From contig JACKAC010000001.1 in the NCBI GenBank assembly GCA_020635255.1, positions 1,465,501-1,529,500 of the forward strand: a stretch of 64,000 nucleotides of DNA, in the 5' to 3' direction. Origin of the DNA: Ignavibacteriales bacterium. Lineage in GTDB: Bacteria > Bacteroidota > Ignavibacteria > Tepidaquicellales > Tepidaquicellaceae. Every line of letters starts with the position of its first letter. The first letter of the stretch is position 1. Made by a program: the position numbers and the translations under genes. The notes under the pieces are model-generated. The model saw only the letters and a list, made by a program, of their open reading frames with translations. It did no database searches and was not told the DNA's origin. Shown in pieces: positions 17,368 to 24,815 of the stretch.

Positions 17368-17799
17368 TTAGGCAGATTCCATAACAGAAAGAGCAACTGC
17401 CGATAACAGCTTTTCGGAATTAAGATCTGCAAAGTCGGAGCTGAGAAGCTTTTTATCGACATTCGAATAAAGCGCGCAGTCCCCCTGCTTTGAGATTATC
17501 AAACCGGATATCTTATCTTCCGTTTCCGATACAAATATAGCTTCCTCGAGCATCTTGCTCACAATAAACTTTCTGCAAGATTGAAGCTGTAAGTGACAGT
17601 TATTCGTATACACGGAAATAAGGTATGACCCTCCCTCACCTTCTTCCGATTCAGGGATCACTTCCACGTGAATCTTGGAGTTATCCTTTAGGTTTTTAAG
17701 TTGCAGAGAATAAGATGCGCCCTCTCCAGCAAACTTCGTATCAAACAGTTCTTCGACCTGTCGAAGCAACTCTTTGGTGCTGTCCTTGAAATTTATCAA
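17368..17799 (-). CDS. Conserved-looking hypothetical protein upstream of ybeY
   Basis: This 143-residue acidic soluble protein has no recognisable motif. Residues 1-20 look helical, followed by alternating strands (YSLQLKNL, KIHVEVIP, YLISVYTNN, CHLQLQSC) and a C-terminal helix (SEKLLSAVALSVMESA). There is no signal peptide or membrane segment. It lies after the cspA terminator and 15 bases before ybeY, so it is probably the first gene of the unit with ybeY, topA and xerC. No function is proposed. Confidence 0.6.
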   Translation of the reverse strand: MINFKDSTKELLRQVEELFDTKFAGEGASYSLQLKNLKDNSKIHVEVIPESEEGEGGSYLISVYTNNCHLQLQSCRKFIVSKMLEEAIFVSETEDKISGLIISKQGDCALYSNVDKKLLSSDFADLNSEKLLSAVALSVMESA

Positions 17800-17804
17800 G
17801 CAAC

Positions 17805-17849
17805 TTCCTTTTATTTAAAAACCCTAACTGAAGAAAATCAATTAGGGTT
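17805..17849 (-). terminator. Rho-independent terminator of cspA
   Basis: AACCCTAA (17820-17827) and TTAGGGTT (17842-17849) form an 8-bp stem. On the minus strand the stem is followed by a short T-run and AT-rich bases. A T-run is also present on the plus side. Confidence 0.75.
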
Positions 17850-17876
17850 GATAAGTTTTTTTAGATGCTAACTAAT

Positions 17877-18089
17877 TTATCCGACAACACGGACATTCTT
17901 AGCTTTCTGCCCTTTGTCGTCTTCTTCTATTTCATACTCAACAGCTACGCCATCTTCCAGAGTTTTGAAAGAGTTATCCGAAGCTATGGCAGTATAATGA
18001 ACGAAGATGTCTTTGGCACCTTCATCATCACTAATAATGAATCCGAAGCCCTTTTTAGCATCAAACCACTTTACTTTTCCTTTCGGCAT
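17877..18089 (-). CDS. cspA: Cold-shock-domain RNA chaperone
   Basis: This 70-residue single cold-shock domain has the RNP1 motif KKGFGFI (residues 12-18) and the RNP2-like DIFVHYTAI (27-35). It begins with KGKVKWFD and ends with AKNVRVV, standard for CspA-type proteins that melt RNA secondary structure. It is a monocistronic gene with its own promoter, a structured leader of about 120 bases and a terminator. The leader contains two perfectly complementary, interleaved helices, suggesting regulation at the RNA level as in other cold-shock genes. Confidence 0.95.
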   Translation of the reverse strand: MPKGKVKWFDAKKGFGFIISDDEGAKDIFVHYTAIASDNSFKTLEDGVAVEYEIEEDDKGQKAKNVRVVG

Positions 18090-18114
18090 TACTTGGAAAT
18101 TTAAAAATGACTCC

Positions 18115-18184
18115 GCATTTGAGAATCAAAGCTACAGGTAAAAAATAATTAAAAATTCACACCTCAAATGCAGAACTACCTGTA
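18115..18184 (-). promoter_or_regulatory. cspA leader with interleaved helices (candidate pseudoknot)
   Basis: In transcript order, TACAGGTA (18184-18177) pairs perfectly with TACCTGTA (18140-18133), and GCATTTGAG (18171-18163) pairs with CTCAAATGC (18123-18115). The 5' arm of the second helix lies inside the loop of the first, so if both form the leader folds as an H-type pseudoknot. The structure ends about 25 bases before the cspA ATG at 18089. The pairing is seen directly in the sequence; the fold and its temperature response are inferred. Confidence 0.6.
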
Positions 18185-18215
18185 CTTTGTATGTGGTTAA
18201 AGAACAATACCTACT

Positions 18216-18244
18216 AAAATAGAGATATTAATTTGATTTGTCAA
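18216..18244 (-). promoter_or_regulatory. cspA promoter
   Basis: On the minus strand TTGACA (18244-18239) and TATTTT (18221-18216) are separated by 17 bases. Read as a Bacteroidota promoter, it is TTG, a 20-base spacer, then TATTTTAG, close to TAnnTTTG. Transcription would start near 18209, giving a leader of about 120 bases. Confidence 0.6.
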
Positions 18245-18266
18245 TATGTAAACCTATATAAAACAA

Positions 18267-18794
18267 TTATTCTTTGACATTTGCACCTCTATAATTACCT
18301 ACATACATCACATAATTCCTCGCGCTCTGTTTAATTTTATCTATCTCTTCCGATGATAACTCCCTTATAATCCTACCCGGTACACCTGCCACGAGGACTC
18401 CCTCCGGAACTTCAAATCCTTCCCTTACAACCGTTCCGGCAGCAATAAGTGAATTTGAATTTACTGTGCAATTATCAAGTAAAATAGCACCCATCCCTAT
18501 TAAAACAGAATCTTTAACAGTACATCCATGAACGACAACGCCGTGCCCGGCTGTAACGTCCGAGCCTATCACCAGCGGGTATTTTTTGTACGTTACATGC
18601 AAAATAGAGTTATCCTGAATATTTGTTCTCTCACCAATACGGATGTAATTTACGTCTCCGCGGATGACGGTATTATACCATACACTGGAATCCTTCTCAA
18701 TCACCACATCCCCAATAATTCGCGCGCCCTCACAAAGGAAGACTGATTCATGGATCTTTGGACTGATGCCCATATATGGCTCGATGGTGATCAC
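18267..18794 (-). CDS. Gamma carbonic anhydrase-family hexapeptide protein
   Basis: This 175-residue left-handed beta-helix protein has repeated hexapeptides (VIGDVVIEKDSSVW, VIGSDVTAGHG, LIGMGAILLDN). The three metal-ligand histidines of the gamma class are in place: ILHVTY, then the pair in AGHGVVVHGC. Family members form trimers that bind Zn or Fe; many have little measurable carbonic anhydrase activity. Its start overlaps the stop of the E2-like gene by four bases, so it belongs to the JAMM-E2 transcription unit. Any functional tie to those genes is unknown. Confidence 0.88.
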   Translation of the reverse strand: MITIEPYMGISPKIHESVFLCEGARIIGDVVIEKDSSVWYNTVIRGDVNYIRIGERTNIQDNSILHVTYKKYPLVIGSDVTAGHGVVVHGCTVKDSVLIGMGAILLDNCTVNSNSLIAAGTVVREGFEVPEGVLVAGVPGRIIRELSSEEIDKIKQSARNYVMYVGNYRGANVKE

Positions 18795-19336
18795 TTGGAA
18801 TCGTTTAGTTCTATCTCGACGTCGTGAAGGTCAATGTCTAACTCCCCCAGCCGAAGTTCTTTATCATCGGACGGAAAGAGATGTTTATTCTCGCGCGCCC
18901 ATTTCGCTGCGATGCCGTTGAGCGGACTGGAGATACCATAGTTCTTGTATTGTATCATCTCCCCAATCTGGTAGATAATATCCACCAGCGTCTCGCCCGA
19001 AGCCCAGTAATCACCGATGCATATATCATGAGGTGAGGCAATGCGAAAATTAGGATGAAATATCTCAGTCAAGATATAACACTGAGGTTTTAATCTTGGA
19101 TAGTCGATGTGAAGATAAATTTCGATCTTATGCTCATTGACATACTCCGGTACTTTCTCATCTTTCGTCGAACCGGAAGAAAGTTTTATTCCACGCACGT
19201 CTTTATATGCTACGAAATATCTCTCCGGTACATTTCCATCCACAGCTTCATATTCGAGCGTTATATTTGGGTGTTTTAAAAATTCCGCTTTTAATTTTTC
19301 AAAGTCAGCGTGCAGTCTTCTTTGTCTTGGGCTCAT
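18791..19336 (-). CDS. E2-like ubiquitin-conjugating-fold (UBC) protein
   Basis: This 181-residue soluble protein has the whole E2 pattern. There is an N-terminal helix (RLHADFEKLKAEFL), a strand meander (HKIEIYLHIDYPRLKP) and HPN at residues 94-96. Cys106 in DICIGDYW sits in the catalytic position. It is followed by ETLVDIIYQIGEMIQY and SPLNGIAAKWARENKHLF, matching the E2 helices that carry PLN..AA..W. E2s accept a ubiquitin-like protein from an E1 as a thioester and pass it to a target. It lies 6 bases after a JAMM peptidase gene. No E1 or ubiquitin-like gene is adjacent, so the partner is unknown. Confidence 0.8.
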   Translation of the reverse strand: MSPRQRRLHADFEKLKAEFLKHPNITLEYEAVDGNVPERYFVAYKDVRGIKLSSGSTKDEKVPEYVNEHKIEIYLHIDYPRLKPQCYILTEIFHPNFRIASPHDICIGDYWASGETLVDIIYQIGEMIQYKNYGISSPLNGIAAKWARENKHLFPSDDKELRLGELDIDLHDVEIELNDSK

Positions 19337-19342
19337 AAATAT

Positions 19343-20263
19343 TTATTTAGTAATCATAGAATCACTTTTCAATGAATCATTCATAAGTGAATCAACCTTA
19401 TTCTGTTTCATTTCGGATTCAATAATAAAATTCTCGAGTTTTTGATTTAAATTCCTGTAGTTCTCTTTTAGTTCGGACATATCCTGCAAAAGCTGTTCAG
19501 AAGAACGAGTTCTCTTCTCAATCTCTGTATACTGGTAAAACAAAAACAGCGAAAGGAGGATGTTCCCAATCAGTAAAATAATGATGAGAATATTTTTTAA
19601 ACCGCTTCCGCTTTGGGGCTTGTCATCCGTTTCAGGGTCAGGATATTGTACATATTCCTCCTTTTGGGGCTTATCATCCAGTACAGATCCCCCAGCAGCA
19701 GAGAATACTTTATCGCCTTCCTCGATAGCTACATAATAACCGCTCGACTTTTCTGTTTTCTTATCATTCCAATAGAAAAACCCTCTCTCATTTATGGTCG
19801 GATCGTAAACGTAAGCTACCATAAAGTCCATATTGAAAAAGTTCTCCTGTATGAACATATCATGCCCGGAAAGAAAAACCGTGTGACCCGGGTGAGAATG
19901 ATACCATCCGAGAACCATTTGATCAGGAAATTTTTTCTCTATTTCCCTATCGAAATGTTCCCATGTATCGTGAGTGAATGTCAGCCGTGATACAGATGCG
20001 GTAGTATGTTTTGCGTGTACATAGTCCCGGATATATATAAACCGCTCACCGGTCGAATTTTCACACAAATCCCCAATCAGCACACCGCCGAGCTCCTTAT
20101 TTATGTCGCCCGACATGTAGTCATCAATTTCCGTAAGTACCCTTCTTTTTATATAAATTTTTATTTCTGAGTCTGAAGGGATATTTCCTTCAAGAATGCA
20201 GTCGTGCGGCGGGTCGCATTTCATCGCTTTAATATGACCATCCCTATTTTCAACGTCGATCAT
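19343..20263 (-). CDS. Membrane-anchored JAMM/JAB (MPN) metallopeptidase
   Basis: This is a 306-residue protein. Residues about 35-185 form a JAB/MPN domain with the full metal site: Glu57 in ELGGVLIGD, then His122-x-His124, Ser132 and Asp135 in WYHSHPGHTVFLSGHD. In eukaryotes and in bacterial ubiquitin-like systems this site cleaves isopeptide bonds. After a low-complexity linker, one membrane segment (225-244, NILIIILLIGNILLSLFLF) is followed by a coiled coil (246-296), an unusual tail for this family. It is followed by the E2-like gene. Its start codon sits in the loop of an 11-bp hairpin. Confidence 0.85.
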   Translation of the reverse strand: MIDVENRDGHIKAMKCDPPHDCILEGNIPSDSEIKIYIKRRVLTEIDDYMSGDINKELGGVLIGDLCENSTGERFIYIRDYVHAKHTTASVSRLTFTHDTWEHFDREIEKKFPDQMVLGWYHSHPGHTVFLSGHDMFIQENFFNMDFMVAYVYDPTINERGFFYWNDKKTEKSSGYYVAIEEGDKVFSAAGGSVLDDKPQKEEYVQYPDPETDDKPQSGSGLKNILIIILLIGNILLSLFLFYQYTEIEKRTRSSEQLLQDMSELKENYRNLNQKLENFIIESEMKQNKVDSLMNDSLKSDSMITK

Positions 20264-20279
20264 AATTAAAAATAGGGAT
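20240..20279 (-). promoter_or_regulatory. Hairpin presenting the JAMM start codon
   Basis: ATCCCTATTTT (minus strand, 20279-20269) pairs perfectly with AAAATAGGGAT (20250-20240). The 18-base loop carries the ATG at 20263-20261. No Shine-Dalgarno sequence is visible. The stem could limit or time ribosome entry, or it could be a protein-binding site. It could also attenuate read-through from the cobalamin genes 41 bases upstream. Confidence 0.5.
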
Positions 20280-20304
20280 AGTTAATATAATAATAAAGAG
20301 TAAT

Positions 20305-21336
20305 TTACTTTATCAGGAGCCTTCTGGGAGCTACGCCGGTCGTGTAATCCGTGGCAATTCCTCCGGAGAGTACCCTCAGCTTTCCGTTATTGGTAAAGTC
20401 AGGCACTATGGAAACAAACAAATCACCTGTAACGCTATCGAATACCAATCCATAGTAATTGTTTCCCACGGACATAATTTCTGTTAGCGCCCTCGTTGAA
20501 AGGTTTAATCTTAATACTCTAAATGAAGGGAAACTTCCTGCGATGAAATAAATATTGTCGGAAGTCTTATCTACGGAAATATCACGATAGCATCCGTCAG
20601 GAATGAGGAACGAATCTAATTTAGCGTAACTGTTTGGATCAACCTTGTATATATATTTGTTTGTGCCTGGACAACCGATTAGAAGTTTGCCATCATTTGA
20701 TAAAGCAAGTGCGGAAGGATCTTTTTGTACATTAATAACAGCTACAACCACATCGTTTTGCGAATCAATTACAGAGACAGTCGAATCATCGGAACCACCA
20801 AAAGCGCTTGTGTTGCAAACATAAACTTTGGTTCCGTAAGTAATGATCTCTTGCGGGTATGAGCCAACAGGGATCGTGTTCGTTGTATTCAAAGTACTTT
20901 TATCGACTACAGAAACGTTGCTTGCAGGTCCGTTAGTTACATATAATTTGCCACTTGCCTCCGTCAATGAATACGGATTTGTGCCGACATCGTTTGAAGC
21001 CTGTACATTCCCAGTCTGGTCGAGCTTATATATTTTACCTGCCGAGCCGAAATTACCCTGCGCAGTCATATACAAATCATTGCCACTTGCAATGAGTCCG
21101 TCCGGATACGAGCCGACATTTTGGGAAAGTATATTTTGCGTGAATGAAGAATCCGTAATATTATAATATGATAACGCTACAGATGATGAAGTACCATTCC
21201 CTTCCGAGAGAACATATACACCTCTGGCGGTTATTATCACTGTTCCGGGTCCTGTTAGTTCATCCCGGGAACATCCTTGCAAATACAAAATACTTAGAAC
21301 GAACAATATCAGGGAAAGTTTTAAAGATTTTCTCAT
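20305..21336 (-). CDS. YncE-like beta-propeller lipoprotein, probable BtuG-type cobalamin-binding protein
   Basis: This 343-residue lipoprotein has lipobox YLQGC with the lipidated Cys at residue 22. The rest is a seven-bladed-type propeller of about 40-residue repeats such as VSVVDKSTLNTTNTIPVGSYP and STVSVIDSQNDVVVAVINVQ. In Bacteroides, BtuG is a surface propeller lipoprotein that captures vitamin B12 and passes it to BtuB. This gene is third in the riboswitch-controlled unit with btuB and cobO, so the same role is likely. The call rests on fold and context, not on recognised ligand residues. Confidence 0.75.
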   Translation of the reverse strand: MRKSLKLSLILFVLSILYLQGCSRDELTGPGTVIITARGVYVLSEGNGTSSSVALSYYNITDSSFTQNILSQNVGSYPDGLIASGNDLYMTAQGNFGSAGKIYKLDQTGNVQASNDVGTNPYSLTEASGKLYVTNGPASNVSVVDKSTLNTTNTIPVGSYPQEIITYGTKVYVCNTSAFGGSDDSTVSVIDSQNDVVVAVINVQKDPSALALSNDGKLLIGCPGTNKYIYKVDPNSYAKLDSFLIPDGCYRDISVDKTSDNIYFIAGSFPSFRVLRLNLSTRALTEIMSVGNNYYGLVFDSVTGDLFVSIVPDFTNNGKLRVLSGGIATDYTTGVAPRRLLIK

Positions 21337-21360
21337 TTAAAGATATATTTAGAAGGTTAT

Positions 21361-22011
21361 TTAAAATTCGATTCCTTCGCGTGCAGGAATACCCGCATCG
21401 AAATAGTGTTTTACTTTACGCATCTCGGTGATAAGGTCAACTTTTTCTTCGAGTCCATCCCACAGCTTATGCCCTGTCATTACCATTTCAAAACGTTGGT
21501 TTTTTCTATATAGAGCAATAACCTCCTCAACTTCTTCCTTTTTAAGCAGGTTATATGCAACGGCGGCAATAATCTCATCTAAGACAAGTAAGTCCTGATT
21601 GCCATTTTCGATGAGGTCCTTTGCAATGCTGAGACCGCGCTGAGCTTCGGCAAGGTCATCATCATTGCTTTTAAAACGGAACGTTCCATCCTCATTCATC
21701 CTTTCACAGCCCGTAGGATAGATTATCATTGGGTAACCAATCTCTTTAAGCTTGCGAAGAACTTTCCGTTCGCTGTAATGTTCATTCTTTCCATCATAAC
21801 CCTTATCGAATTGGACAATGGCTACTTTCTTTTCCGCACCCAGGGCGCGAATCGACAGACCAATCGATGCAGTGGTCTTACCTTTACCATATCCATAGTA
21901 AACATGAATGCAGTTCTTTTCCTCATCTGAAAGCTCTTTATACCCCTCGAGGGTCTTCATCATTTTTTCGTGAAGCTTACTTCCACCTTCGATTATTTCT
22001 TTTTCATTCAT
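21361..22011 (-). CDS. cobO: Cob(I)yrinic acid a,c-diamide adenosyltransferase
   Basis: This 216-residue CobA/CobO/BtuR-family enzyme has the P-loop YYGYGKGKTTASIGLSIRALG (about 38-58), the VAIVQFDKG strand and LLVLDEIIAAVAYNLL with the Mg-binding Asp-Glu. It attaches the 5'-deoxyadenosyl group from ATP to reduced cobalt, forming the coenzyme. It lies 12 bases after btuB, under the cobalamin riboswitch, so uptake and activation of B12 are coregulated. Length and motifs are normal. Confidence 0.92.
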   Translation of the reverse strand: MNEKEIIEGGSKLHEKMMKTLEGYKELSDEEKNCIHVYYGYGKGKTTASIGLSIRALGAEKKVAIVQFDKGYDGKNEHYSERKVLRKLKEIGYPMIIYPTGCERMNEDGTFRFKSNDDDLAEAQRGLSIAKDLIENGNQDLLVLDEIIAAVAYNLLKKEEVEEVIALYRKNQRFEMVMTGHKLWDGLEEKVDLITEMRKVKHYFDAGIPAREGIEF

Positions 22012-22023
22012 AAGAATATTCCT

Positions 22024-23916
22024 TTAATAACTAATTGATAATCCAATTTTAAAATTACGCAACGGCATAGGATAGCCCGGCATGATCTGGTAATCAGTAT
22101 CAAAAATATTATTTATTTCCACCTTTGCCTGTGCTTTTATTTTCCATAATGAATAATTGTAGTAAACATTCCCATCAAGCAGATCAACCGCAGGAAGGAA
22201 TCTTGTATTTTCAAAATCCAAATACCGTTTGCCGATAAAATTATAATAGAGATTTAAACCGATAGACTTATATGCTAAACCTAGGTTAGCCTTTGACATT
22301 TCTTTTGGGATGTAAATGATCTGCTTATCATAATACTCGTTGGTCTTATTAACGGAATTTGCGTAAGTGTAATTTATTCCGAGATCAATATTGATATTAC
22401 GAGCTAGTTCACTTGATGCGGTGAAGCCAAATGCAAATACATCGGAACGCGTCTTGCCAACATTATTAGGTGACCAGATGCCATTAGCACCCGGCTGCCA
22501 AATTATCTTATCGGTAAAATCTATTCCGGTATAATTAACATCCACAACATTATCCGTTATAAAGTTGAATCTATATATAAGTCCACCATCTATATTAAAT
22601 GACCTTTGTGTGCGAAGATCGGGATTACCTCCCTGCTTCCAATAGAGCTGATTAAACGTGGGTGCGGCGTAATTATTCCCAATATTCGCTCTCATGTATA
22701 GATCTACAGCGGCAAAGGGTTTGTAATTGATACCCAGCTTCCCGGCGGCATTCGTTTGGTTTATATCGGAAACATTATCCACCCTAAATGAAGGAAATAT
22801 TTTCAAATCATCAAAGAGACTTACTTCGACAGCAGTGAATAACCCCGTTTGATACCTGTTAACGTCTGATTCAAGTTCATTACTATTTATGGTTGCATAG
22901 GTGAGATCGTATCCGCCGGCAATTTTAAAAATCCCGGAACTGTAATCTAACTGGGACCTATTGGATAGGACAATATTTTTATAATAGCTATCTATGTATT
23001 GCTCATCATAGTAATTGGAGAGGTTATTCTGGAAATTCCCTTCACTGCGTAGAGTAAAGTTTCTATTTATGGAGTTTTTATAAACAATAATATTATTCCA
23101 ATTCCTTTCTTTTTCTTTTGTGTTTGCCGGGGCGGTACCAGATTCAAGTCCGGGAATATCCCGCCTATCCGAAACAAAATTAGTATAATAAGAAAGGCTT
23201 TGCTCATTACTTAATTTCAGACCCATATCAGAGAATACATTCTGGAAGGTATAAGTATTATTGACACGGGTTTTTAGAATGTTCTCCTGTCCGGTATTAT
23301 AATAGTAATCAAAATCATCATCGGACGCTTCGTTAGAATAGCCAGCATTAATAGAAAAATTCTTTATCCTGTTATTCACATCAAGATATACTTTTCTATA
23401 TCCATATGAACCAGCCTGTGTATTGAGTTTAAATCCGAAGTCTTTTTTGTTTTCTGTAGTAATGATATTAACTACGCCACCAATCGCGTCCGACCCATAG
23501 AGAGAGCTGTACCCGCTGCTCACAACTTCGATTCGCTCAATATTATCTTTTGAAATAAGCGAGAGATCTATCTGAGCATTCTGATATGAGTTGAGCTTAC
23601 TGCCATTTAGCAAAAGCAAGGTCTGTTCCGTTTCCATCCCGTTCATTGAGATAGTCTGAAGCGATGATCCATTGCCGTAAGATTTAATAAATACACCCCC
23701 TGCCGATTGGAGAATGTCGGAAAGTCTGTCCCCATTCTTTGACAAAATAAAATCTCTCCTCAAAACCTCTATCTTTGCAGGGGAGTGGAAAACGCTCGTC
23801 TCTATTATATTGCTGGTAACCTTAATTTCATCGGTCGTGTATTTCACAGAATCTTGTGATATGACCACCGGTGCAGGCAGTAAGATCAATAATAATATGT
23901 ATATAATTTTCTTCAA
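22024..23916 (-). CDS. btuB: TonB-dependent vitamin B12 outer-membrane receptor
   Basis: This 630-residue receptor starts with a signal peptide (about residues 1-20). A TonB-box-like segment (DEIKVTSNIIET) and a plug domain (about 45-155) follow, the plug with LSDILQSAGGVFIKSYG and GSDAIGGVVNIIT. A 22-strand barrel ends in LRNFKIGLSISY with the terminal aromatic. It imports cobalamin using energy from TonB-ExbBD. Assignment to BtuB rests on size, the cobalamin riboswitch upstream and cobO downstream. Two TonB-C-domain genes lie 5 kb away but need not be related. Confidence 0.9.
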   Translation of the reverse strand: MKKIIYILLLILLPAPVVISQDSVKYTTDEIKVTSNIIETSVFHSPAKIEVLRRDFILSKNGDRLSDILQSAGGVFIKSYGNGSSLQTISMNGMETEQTLLLLNGSKLNSYQNAQIDLSLISKDNIERIEVVSSGYSSLYGSDAIGGVVNIITTENKKDFGFKLNTQAGSYGYRKVYLDVNNRIKNFSINAGYSNEASDDDFDYYYNTGQENILKTRVNNTYTFQNVFSDMGLKLSNEQSLSYYTNFVSDRRDIPGLESGTAPANTKEKERNWNNIIVYKNSINRNFTLRSEGNFQNNLSNYYDEQYIDSYYKNIVLSNRSQLDYSSGIFKIAGGYDLTYATINSNELESDVNRYQTGLFTAVEVSLFDDLKIFPSFRVDNVSDINQTNAAGKLGINYKPFAAVDLYMRANIGNNYAAPTFNQLYWKQGGNPDLRTQRSFNIDGGLIYRFNFITDNVVDVNYTGIDFTDKIIWQPGANGIWSPNNVGKTRSDVFAFGFTASSELARNINIDLGINYTYANSVNKTNEYYDKQIIYIPKEMSKANLGLAYKSIGLNLYYNFIGKRYLDFENTRFLPAVDLLDGNVYYNYSLWKIKAQAKVEINNIFDTDYQIMPGYPMPLRNFKIGLSISY

Positions 23917-23936
23917 GCTTCAGTCATGTAAATAAA

Positions 23937-23997
23937 AAACTCCTTATCTCATTCATCTCACGTGTGTATGTGAAGATATAAATGAAACAAGGAGTTT
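23937..23997 (-). terminator. Expression-platform terminator of the cobalamin riboswitch
   Basis: On the minus strand AAACTCCTT (23997-23989) pairs with AAGGAGTTT (23945-23937). The long arm between them has further imperfect pairing, and the stem is followed by a T-run and TATTT. It lies between the aptamer and btuB. This suggests that B12 binding stops transcription before btuB. Confidence 0.7.
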
Positions 23998-24041
23998 CTC
24001 TTATAGCCATATAACTTTACCCACGAAGAATATGAAAATAG

Positions 24042-24231
24042 ATGCTTTTCGGCAGGTCTCCTGACTCAAGAGCAATTTCCGGTCTCCTTCCCACCGTCAA
24101 AATCCGGCAGTGGATAGTGAGCTAAGCTCACCGACCGATCTTCTCTTTTACAGTTGCGGGGACAGCTCCGGAATTTCACCGGATTCCCTTTTCATCCTCT
24201 ACTCATCTCAGAGTTTAGGAACCGCAAGCAT
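24042..24231 (-). ncRNA. Cobalamin (AdoCbl-type) riboswitch aptamer
   Basis: All conserved blocks are present on the minus strand: GGGAATCCGGTGAAATTCCG, GCTGTCCCCGCAACTGTAA, the CCACTG and GGGAAGG blocks, and the B12 box AGTCAGGAGACCTGCC (24066-24051). The closing helix P1 is AAGCAT (24226-24231) with ATGCTT (24042-24047). The element binds cobalamin and turns the uptake operon down. Confidence 0.97.
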
Positions 24232-24255
24232 TGATTTGTTAAGAACAACGTATTA

Positions 24256-24287
24256 CAAAACTAATCTAAAAAAATCTTATTTGCAAA
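24256..24287 (-). promoter_or_regulatory. Bacteroidota-type promoter of the B12 operon
   Basis: On the minus strand TTTG (24287-24284), a 20-base spacer and TAGTTTTG (24263-24256) match the Bacteroidota consensus TTTG-N19/21-TAnnTTTG. The start would be about 20 bases before the riboswitch P1 helix. Confidence 0.7.
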
Positions 24288-24303
24288 CTCAATAATAAAA
24301 CGG

Positions 24304-24729
24304 CTATCTAACATACTGCGATTTCAATCCGTAACCTGTTTCTGTTTTTTCAAAAACTATTTGCTGGTTAACGGGATCGTAGAACTTTTGTATCAAGAGT
24401 GAGCTTTTGCTTCCGTTCAATTCATAAGTAAGAATATAAACCGATGACGATAGCCTATCGAGTGTTACCTTTGAAGCCTTTTCCATCGTTGGATATATTT
24501 CCTCTTCAAGGTAAGACTGCAGATCACTTTCCTCGTTTCCTTGCAATACGTCATTCACAAGAACCATACTGAACAGCTCTGCGTCGGAAAGAGCTGTTGT
24601 ATCACCGTCTTCGTCATCCACATCTTCGGTCTGATCCTGGTCATTATTCTGGTCATGAATGGGTTCATTATTACCACACGAGTAAAGCGCAAAAGCTACG
24701 AACAGCAATATTATTAAACGGAATTTCAT
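24304..24729 (-). CDS. Small lipoprotein of unknown function
   Basis: This 141-residue lipoprotein has a signal peptide and lipobox ALYSC (Cys at residue 18). A very acidic low-complexity stretch follows (residues 29-45, rich in Asp, Glu and Gln). A folded C-terminal part has strands SSSVYILTYELNG, SSLLIQKFYDP and QQIVFEKTETGYG. No family was recognised. It lies between the spt-like gene and the B12 promoter on the same strand, and its 3' end abuts that promoter, so it is probably transcribed alone. Confidence 0.6.
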   Translation of the reverse strand: MKFRLIILLFVAFALYSCGNNEPIHDQNNDQDQTEDVDDEDGDTTALSDAELFSMVLVNDVLQGNEESDLQSYLEEEIYPTMEKASKVTLDRLSSSVYILTYELNGSKSSLLIQKFYDPVNQQIVFEKTETGYGLKSQYVR

Positions 24730-24756
24730 TTTGATCGGATTGAGTTTTGGAATAAA

Positions 24757-24782
24757 AAAGCTCCCGAAATATAAGGAGCTTT
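24757..24782 (-). terminator. Terminator after the spt-like gene
   Basis: AAAGCTCC (24757-24764) and GGAGCTTT (24775-24782) form an 8-bp stem. On the minus strand it is followed by TTTTATTCC. It separates the spt-like gene from the lipoprotein gene. Confidence 0.7.
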
Positions 24783-24815
24783 AATATATTAATATAGCCT
24801 AAAAGAAAAGTAGTC

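Noticed and set aside
19343..20263. RadC-type DNA repair protein as an alternative for the JAMM gene
   Set aside because: The upstream Glu strand (ELGGVLIGD) and the membrane-coiled-coil tail fit JAB/MPN proteins; the N-terminal helix-hairpin-helix region of RadC is absent.
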